A stretch of 11,311 nucleotides of DNA from Acidobacteriaceae bacterium. GTDB taxonomy: Bacteria > Acidobacteriota > Terriglobia > Terriglobales > Acidobacteriaceae. The translations under genes were made by a program, and so were the position numbers. Positions 7,033 through 11,311 of this stretch are shown one piece after another. Below the pieces are notes generated by a model. It was not told where the DNA came from. It ran no database searches and saw only the letters and a list, made by a program, of their open reading frames with translations. How positions within the stretch are numbered: the stretch's first letter is position 1; each line of letters begins with the position of its first letter. The stretch is taken from positions 22,272-33,582 of the forward strand of contig PLUJ01000179.1 in the NCBI GenBank assembly GCA_003165455.1, in the 5' to 3' direction.

Positions 7033-8259
7033 ATGATGAAGCCCACCATTCTGCTTGTGGCCACTTCCCGTTGGATCCCAACGGCACGGCTCGCCATGGC
7101 TTTGGCGCAGGCCGGGTGCATCGTTGATGCGGTTTGCAGCGTTGAGCATCCGCTTGAAAAGATCAGCGCCATGAGGAAGACTTATCGCTATCATGGCCTT
7201 TTCGCTTTGCGATCAATTGAGAGTGCTGTCCGGTCCATAAAACCGGACCTCATTGTTCCGGGGGATGACCTTGCGACCAGCCATCTGCATCAACTTTATC
7301 GGGAGTGCAAAGCTGGACAGATTCGGGAATTGATTGAGCGCTCGCTGGGTTCGCCCGCGAGTTTCCCGGTTGTCTACGCGAGAGCATCTTTTATCGATCT
7401 TGCTCGAAAAGCGCAGGTCAGGGCTCCAAGAACTGAAATTATCTCAACTCTTTCCCAATTGAGGTCGTGGATCGCCCACTCCGGTTTTCCGACTGTCCTG
7501 AAAGCCAACGGCACATCCGGTGGCGACGGCGTAAGCGTTGTCCGGACTTTCGAAGAGGCGGAACTGGCGTTCCAACGTTTGCAAGCTCCTCCGTCACTTC
7601 TTCGCGCGGCCAAGCGGGCAATGGTCGACCAGGACAAGACATTGATTTGGCCAGCCGCCCTACGCCGCAGGTTCATAGTGAATGCCCAGGAATATGTTCC
7701 TGGCCGCGAAGCTACCAGCGCCGTGGCATGCTGGCAAGGGAAGATTCTGGCCAGCCTTCATTTCGAAGTTCTCCAGAAGCGGGATGCGGCCGGCCCTTCG
7801 AGCGTCTTACGCTTGATTAAGAATGCCGACATGTCGTTTGCGGCCGAAACCATGGTTCGCGAGCTGCGACTGTCTGGCTTGCACGGGTTCGATTTCATGC
7901 TGGAGAAGCCATCGGGAAATGCGCACCTGATTGAGATCAACCCACGCGCAACGCAAGTCGGGCACTTGACGCTGGGACCAGGCCACGATCTACCTGCCGC
8001 CATCCATGCAGCCTTGACGGGAGAGGCGATCCATACCACTCCTAAGCTTACCGAGAATGACACAATCGCTCTGTTCCCGCAGGAATGGACCCGTGACCCG
8101 GGCAGCGCATTCCTGCAATCGGGTTATCATGACGTTCCCTGGGACGAACCCGAGTTACTTCGGGCGTGCGCCAGCAAGCGCAAGGAACAATTGGCCTTCA
8201 ACCTGCAACAATTTCCTTCGCAAGACCTCTCTCCCGTTCGGCTGCCTCGCGTGCAGTAA
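7033..8259 (+). CDS. ATP-grasp domain enzyme (carboxylate-amine/thiol ligase-like)
   Basis: 408 aa, predicted soluble. ATP-grasp enzymes activate a carboxylate as an acyl phosphate and join it to an amine or thiol; the substrate here is unknown. Residues 4-80 form a Rossmann-like N-terminal domain (ILLVATSRW, KPDLIVPGDD). The ATP-binding part follows: FPTVLKANGTSGGDGVSVV (152-170) holds the lysine K157 and the glycine-rich loop, QEYVPGREATSAV (219-231) is the central strand region, GFDFML (285-290) and LIEINPRATQVGHL (299-312) supply the metal-binding Asp/Glu/Asn (E301, N303). Length is normal for stand-alone members such as carbamoyl-phosphate-synthase-like ATP-grasp proteins. The two ATG codons at 7033 and 7036 follow a strong ribosome site. 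It is followed 112 bp later by a FemAB-type acyltransferase, so an amino-acid or acyl decoration of the polysaccharide or its precursor is a reasonable inference, not shown by the sequence. Confidence 0.82.
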   Translation: MMKPTILLVATSRWIPTARLAMALAQAGCIVDAVCSVEHPLEKISAMRKTYRYHGLFALRSIESAVRSIKPDLIVPGDDLATSHLHQLYRECKAGQIRELIERSLGSPASFPVVYARASFIDLARKAQVRAPRTEIISTLSQLRSWIAHSGFPTVLKANGTSGGDGVSVVRTFEEAELAFQRLQAPPSLLRAAKRAMVDQDKTLIWPAALRRRFIVNAQEYVPGREATSAVACWQGKILASLHFEVLQKRDAAGPSSVLRLIKNADMSFAAETMVRELRLSGLHGFDFMLEKPSGNAHLIEINPRATQVGHLTLGPGHDLPAAIHAALTGEAIHTTPKLTENDTIALFPQEWTRDPGSAFLQSGYHDVPWDEPELLRACASKRKEQLAFNLQQFPSQDLSPVRLPRVQ

Positions 8260-8321
8260 AGCTGCTGTGACGAAGCGCCGAAAGCAAGTGGCCATTACTT
8301 ACACCAAACCGGAACCGATTC

Positions 8322-8334
8322 GGGCGTAACGCCC
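8322..8334 (+). repeat. Small perfect hairpin in the ATP-grasp/FemAB gap
   Basis: GGGCG-TAA-CGCCC forms a five-pair stem with a three-base loop. It is followed by A residues rather than T residues, so it is not an intrinsic terminator on the plus strand, and on the minus strand the T run precedes the stem. It sits 37 bases before the FemAB start and upstream of its ribosome site (AAAGGA, 8355-8360). The rest of the 112-bp gap shows nothing recognisable. Confidence 0.35.
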
Positions 8335-8371
8335 AAAAACGAGTTTCGGAGAACAAAGGAAAATAGAATTC

Positions 8372-9478
8372 ATGTCTGTGGCTGCGTGCATCAGCAGTGC
8401 TCCTCCCTTCTCGAACAAAACGAAAGTAGCTCATCGCATCGAGCCGCTCAAAGATTCTCGCTGGGATCAACTTATCCAGCGGCATCCTGAATCGTCTTTG
8501 TTCCACTCCTCGGCATGGCTTACGGCGTTATACCGAACGTACGGATATAAGCCAATCGCCTTCACTACCGCCGATGCGGGAGAGCGGTTGGAAAACGGAG
8601 TGGTTTTTTGCCAGGTTGAGAGCTGGTTGACAGGACGCAGGCTGGTTTCCCTGCCCTTTTCCGATCATTGCGATCCGTTGCTCGATGGTCCAGAAGACGT
8701 GAAGGCCATGGGGATTGCGCTTGATCGCGAGTTCCGCCTTAGAAATTGGCGATACATCGAATTGCGTCCGCTCCAGCCGAGAGATCTGCCGATCGATCTT
8801 CCGCAGACTACTATTCCTTACACCTTGCACCGCCTGGATCTTTCGCCCAGTCTGGAGAAGCTTTTTCGCAATTGTCATAAAGATTCGACGCAGCGCAAGA
8901 TTCGGCGAGCTGAACGGGAAGGCTTGACCTATCGCGAAGGCAATTCGGAAGAACTGCTGAACCATTTTTACGGGCTTCACACGGTCACCCGGAAGCGCCA
9001 CCATCGTCCCCCGCAACCGCGGAAGTGGTTTCGCGATCTACGTGAGGCAATCGGCGATAATTTTCAAGTCCGTGTAGCCTTCCACCAAAACCGCGCCATC
9101 GCAGCAATCGTGACAATTCGCCACAAGAACACCATGGTTTACAAGTATGGCGGCAGTGACCGGCAATATAATCACTTGGGGGGCATGCATCTACTACTCT
9201 GGAACGCAATCCAGGATGCCAAGGCGAAGGGGATTCGCATCTTCGACTTTGGGCGCACCGAAGCCGATCAATCGGGACTGATTACTTTCAAGAAGCGCTG
9301 GGGGACCGTCGAGTCGGAACTGGCGTACACGAGATATGGACTGGCCGACAGCGTAACCCCTCTCTTTGAAGCTTCCGCCGAAAACTGGAAATCCAGAACG
9401 GCAAAATCACTCCTGGCTCATATGCAGCCGGGCTTATTATCGCTGGCCGGCAGGATTCTCTACAAACATGTTGGATAG
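8372..9478 (+). CDS. FemAB-family (GNAT-fold) acyltransferase, XrtA-locus type
   Basis: 368 aa, predicted cytoplasmic. FemAB-like proteins use a doubled GNAT fold to transfer an acyl or aminoacyl group to an amine. Recognisable parts: WDQLIQRHPESSLFHSSAWL (31-50), the LPFSDHCDPL segment (94-103) in the first half, CHKDSTQRKIRRAEREGLTY (168-187), the second GNAT half with FQVRVAFHQNRAIAAIVTIRH (231-251), YKYGGSDRQYNHLGGMHLLLWNAI (257-280) and IRIFDFGRTEADQSGLITFKKRWG (288-311). These are the landmarks of the FemAB protein that accompanies exosortase EPS clusters and of the Acetyltransf_6 family. Start ATG 8372 is preceded by AAAGGA eleven bases upstream, a little far but the only good site. 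The gene ends with TAG three bases before the glycosyltransferase ATG, in the same frame. Acceptor and donor cannot be read from sequence; the neighbour ATP-grasp enzyme may supply the donor. Confidence 0.85.
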   Translation: MSVAACISSAPPFSNKTKVAHRIEPLKDSRWDQLIQRHPESSLFHSSAWLTALYRTYGYKPIAFTTADAGERLENGVVFCQVESWLTGRRLVSLPFSDHCDPLLDGPEDVKAMGIALDREFRLRNWRYIELRPLQPRDLPIDLPQTTIPYTLHRLDLSPSLEKLFRNCHKDSTQRKIRRAEREGLTYREGNSEELLNHFYGLHTVTRKRHHRPPQPRKWFRDLREAIGDNFQVRVAFHQNRAIAAIVTIRHKNTMVYKYGGSDRQYNHLGGMHLLLWNAIQDAKAKGIRIFDFGRTEADQSGLITFKKRWGTVESELAYTRYGLADSVTPLFEASAENWKSRTAKSLLAHMQPGLLSLAGRILYKHVG

Positions 9479-9481
9479 TCA

Positions 9482-10504
9482 ATGACTGCGCTTTCAAGAA
9501 TGCCCGATTCATTCCCCATCCCCGGAACGCGGCCCCGCCCGGCTGCGATCTCGATTGTGATCGTGGTCTGGAACGCCAAAAAGTACGTGGCGGAGTGTCT
9601 TGGATCCTTGCGCCAGCATTGTGGGGGCATTTACTCCGAGGTCATCGTTGTCGATAACGCGTCCACCGACGGAACTCCGGAGATGATTTCCCAGATGTTT
9701 CCGGAATTCCGATTGATTCGAAACTCCGAAAACCTTGGGTTTGCGAAGGCGAACAACATCGGAATCATCCAAGCTTCCGGGGATTATGTGTGCCTGGTGA
9801 ATTCCGACGTGAAATTCTTGGACGACTGCATTTCGCCGATGGTGCGCTATCTCGCAGACCATCCGGAAGCGGGAATGCTGGGACCCAAGATGTTGGGTGA
9901 GAACGGCGAGGTCCGTCGCTCCACCATGCGCTTCCCCACCGTGTGGAACAATTTCTGCAGAGCCATCGGAATCGATTACCTCTTCAAGCACTCACGATCG
10001 TTCGGCGGCCTGTTAATGTCGGATTTCGACCATCAAACCACCGCCCATGTCGAAGTTTTAAATGGATGGTTTCTTATGGTCAAGCGGAATGCGCTCCAGA
10101 GGGTTGGCCTCCTGGACCCCCAGTTCTTCATGTATGGAGAAGACGTCGATTGGTGTTATCGCTTTCACCTGGCCGGCGAAGGCGTGGTCTTCTTCTCGGA
10201 AGCGGGAGCAATTCACTACGGCGGAGCGAGTTCTTCGAATGCGCCACTCCGTTTTTATCTGGAGCTCTACCGCGCAACCTGGCAATACTGGCGGAAGCAT
10301 CACAACGGTATCGCTCAACTTGGGTTCCTGATGGCTTTTGCCGTACATCATTCTCTCCGACTAATCGGATCGAGCCTGCTTTACCTCTGCTCGCCTTCCC
10401 AAAGACCCGATACGGCGGCGAAGTTCAGGAGAAGTTTGGCATGTTTGCAGTGGGTCAGCGCAGCCAGATTCAGGCATCTGGAAACCAGCGAAAAGGCCGC
10501 TTAG
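9482..10504 (+). CDS. Family 2 glycosyltransferase (rhamnosyltransferase-like)
   Basis: 340 aa. Transfers a sugar from a nucleotide donor to a growing glycan, probably on a lipid carrier at the inner face of the membrane. GT-A fold marks: ISIVIVVWNAKKYVAECLGSL (23-43), EVIVVDNASTDGTPEMI (53-69), NLGFAKANNIGI (84-95), the metal/donor motif LVNSDV (105-110), RFPTVWNN (150-157), LNGWFLMVKRNALQRVGLLD (193-212) and the acceptor-side base motif FMYGEDVDWCYR (216-227). This arrangement (GFAKANN, NSD, YGEDVD) is typical of WbbL-like rhamnosyl- and related transferases. The C-terminal region has a hydrophobic stretch at about 278-303 that could anchor it to the membrane, then a basic tail. Start ATG 9482 is three bases after the FemAB stop with only GGA as a ribosome site, so translational coupling is likely; ATG 9500 is an alternative. 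Sugar and linkage are not predictable. Confidence 0.9.
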   Translation: MTALSRMPDSFPIPGTRPRPAAISIVIVVWNAKKYVAECLGSLRQHCGGIYSEVIVVDNASTDGTPEMISQMFPEFRLIRNSENLGFAKANNIGIIQASGDYVCLVNSDVKFLDDCISPMVRYLADHPEAGMLGPKMLGENGEVRRSTMRFPTVWNNFCRAIGIDYLFKHSRSFGGLLMSDFDHQTTAHVEVLNGWFLMVKRNALQRVGLLDPQFFMYGEDVDWCYRFHLAGEGVVFFSEAGAIHYGGASSSNAPLRFYLELYRATWQYWRKHHNGIAQLGFLMAFAVHHSLRLIGSSLLYLCSPSQRPDTAAKFRRSLACLQWVSAARFRHLETSEKAA

Positions 10505-10512
10505 TCGGCTCC

Positions 10513-10527
10513 TGCCGCGGAGCGGCA
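10513..10527 (+). repeat. GC-rich stem-loop just after the glycosyltransferase stop codon
   Basis: TGCCGC-GGA-GCGGCA makes a perfect six-pair stem with a three-base loop, beginning eight bases after the TAG at 10502-10504 and ending ten bases before the ATG of the next gene. There is no T run after it, so it is not a standard terminator. It could affect ribosome access to the next gene, which lacks a good ribosome site, or mRNA stability. Confidence 0.45.
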
Positions 10528-10537
10528 ACAAATTATC

Positions 10538-11311
10538 ATGTACGAGACTGAAGCAAATCGAGGGGTTGAGAGCGCAAGCCGAGTTCCGGCCGAGGTGATG
10601 CGATCGTTCGAGCATCTTTCCGGACGTCTCTTGTCGCGCACTGTTCTTCCCTGGAGCGAGCACTGCACCGAGTGCGTATGGCCGACATGCTATACCTCCT
10701 GCGATCTGTACGCCCCTCGCGAGGATGGACGATGCCGCCGTTTCAGCGAAGGTATGGTCAGAGTCGACGCGCCAGGCACGGTTAATTCATACGTTCTGAA
10801 AATCCGGTTTAAACGCTGGGGCAAGCTTTGGACCCCGGGAAACATTCGACAGCATTCCGCAGAGGAAGCCGCAAAGCTGGAACGACGGGACTATCGCATC
10901 GGGCACACGCTGGTGGTATCTCCGTTGCCCTCGTTGGTAAAGATTGCCGTCGCTAAGAAGCGCTACGGATTCAAGAAGAAGCTGGCGGGCTCCGCTTCGA
11001 CGGGGCAAACGCTGCCAACGTGTTTCGTTTTGGAGTGCTACAACCCCGAGCAACGAGAAGTTCAATTGTCACTCACTATGCGGGCTACCGATGAGGGCTC
11101 CAATATTCCATTTCAGAAACTAATGTCCCTCGCTCCAGGGTTTCACCGCGTGCGTATTCCCATGCAGGAAATCAGTCCGTTTCTCGACCTCCGCCTGCCC
11201 TTCGGAATCGAACTCATCCCGAATGAAGAAACCAACGAAACCACGCTCTACTTCGGTCTTATGGAGTTCGTGACTGAAGTGGCGGAAGATAAAGGTAGCC
11301 CTAACGGCGAA
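10538..11311 (+). CDS. Unrecognised protein: five-cysteine cluster plus beta-rich domain, 3' end open
   Basis: At least 258 codons from ATG 10538 to the window end, with no stop reached. I do not recognise a characterised family. The N-terminal third has no signal peptide or membrane segment. At 38-68 lies a compact cysteine cluster, C43-X2-C46-X4-C51-X3-C55-X10-C66, with H42 beside it, set in EHCTECVWPTCYTSCDLY and ending RCRRF; this spacing suggests a zinc or iron-sulfur site. A basic segment follows (about 85-150, including RFKRWGKLW and KKRYGFKKKL). Residues about 160-247 alternate in strands (FVLECYNPEQREVQLSLTM, APGFHRVRIPM, FGIELIPN, TTLYFGLMEFV) in a way like a jelly-roll carbohydrate-binding module. 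It is in frame with the upstream glycosyltransferase, separated by one TAG and 11 sense codons, and has no clear ribosome site; ATG 10598 is another possible start. A role in glycan modification is inferred only from position. Confidence 0.72.
   Translation, partial: MYETEANRGVESASRVPAEVMRSFEHLSGRLLSRTVLPWSEHCTECVWPTCYTSCDLYAPREDGRCRRFSEGMVRVDAPGTVNSYVLKIRFKRWGKLWTPGNIRQHSAEEAAKLERRDYRIGHTLVVSPLPSLVKIAVAKKRYGFKKKLAGSASTGQTLPTCFVLECYNPEQREVQLSLTMRATDEGSNIPFQKLMSLAPGFHRVRIPMQEISPFLDLRLPFGIELIPNEETNETTLYFGLMEFVTEVAEDKGSPNGE

Noticed and set aside
5937..8374. GAATTC directly before ATG at both 5943 and 8372 and one base before ATG 6992, as a shared regulatory motif
   Set aside because: GAATTC also occurs inside several coding regions here, and two or three short matches are not enough to call a motif.

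Overview
The window is a single plus-strand run of nine genes, the first and last of which run off the ends, and it reads as part of an exopolysaccharide (EPS) biosynthesis and export locus. Base composition is moderately GC-rich and even across the window, with no insertion sequence, tRNA, rRNA or CRISPR array. The gene set and protein style (A-Q type signal-peptide ends, EPS genes of the exosortase/PEP-CTERM 'XrtA' kind, GspA/ExeA-like ATPase beside a separate tyrosine kinase) suggest an Acidobacteriota member, probably class Terriglobia. That assignment is an inference from protein character and was not confirmed by a search.

Layout: (1) 2-1132, an AAA+ enhancer-binding-type regulator with a Fis-like HTH, its 5' end open, and with a damaged GAFTGA loop. 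(2) 1177-1827, a small Wza-like SLBB export protein. (3) 1869-3299, an outer-membrane beta-barrel protein. (4) 3343-4953, a Wzz/GNVR chain-length determinant. (5) 4960-5922, a GspA/ExeA-like ATPase. (6) 5943-6857, a cytoplasmic BY-type tyrosine kinase. After a 175-bp gap come (7) 7033-8259, an ATP-grasp enzyme; (8) 8372-9478, a FemAB/GNAT-fold acyltransferase; (9) 9482-10504, a family-2 glycosyltransferase; and (10) 10538-11311, an unrecognised protein with a five-cysteine cluster followed by a beta-rich region, open at the 3' end.

How they fit together: genes 2-6 form the trans-envelope machine. Gene 4 in the inner membrane with kinase 6 would set chain length, gene 2 would span the periplasm/outer membrane, and gene 3 is a candidate outer-membrane partner or pore. 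Genes 7-9 look like the module that builds or decorates the polymer: the GT2 adds sugars, and the ATP-grasp/FemAB pair is best explained as adding an amino-acid or acyl group. Gene 1 sits directly upstream in the same orientation and may control the operon. The exosortase and PEP-CTERM substrates expected for an XrtA-type locus are not in this window.

Most worth a second look are the cysteine-cluster protein, the degenerate GAFTGA motif of the regulator, the ATP-grasp/FemAB pair, and three gene junctions where consecutive genes lie in one reading frame separated by a single TAG codon.
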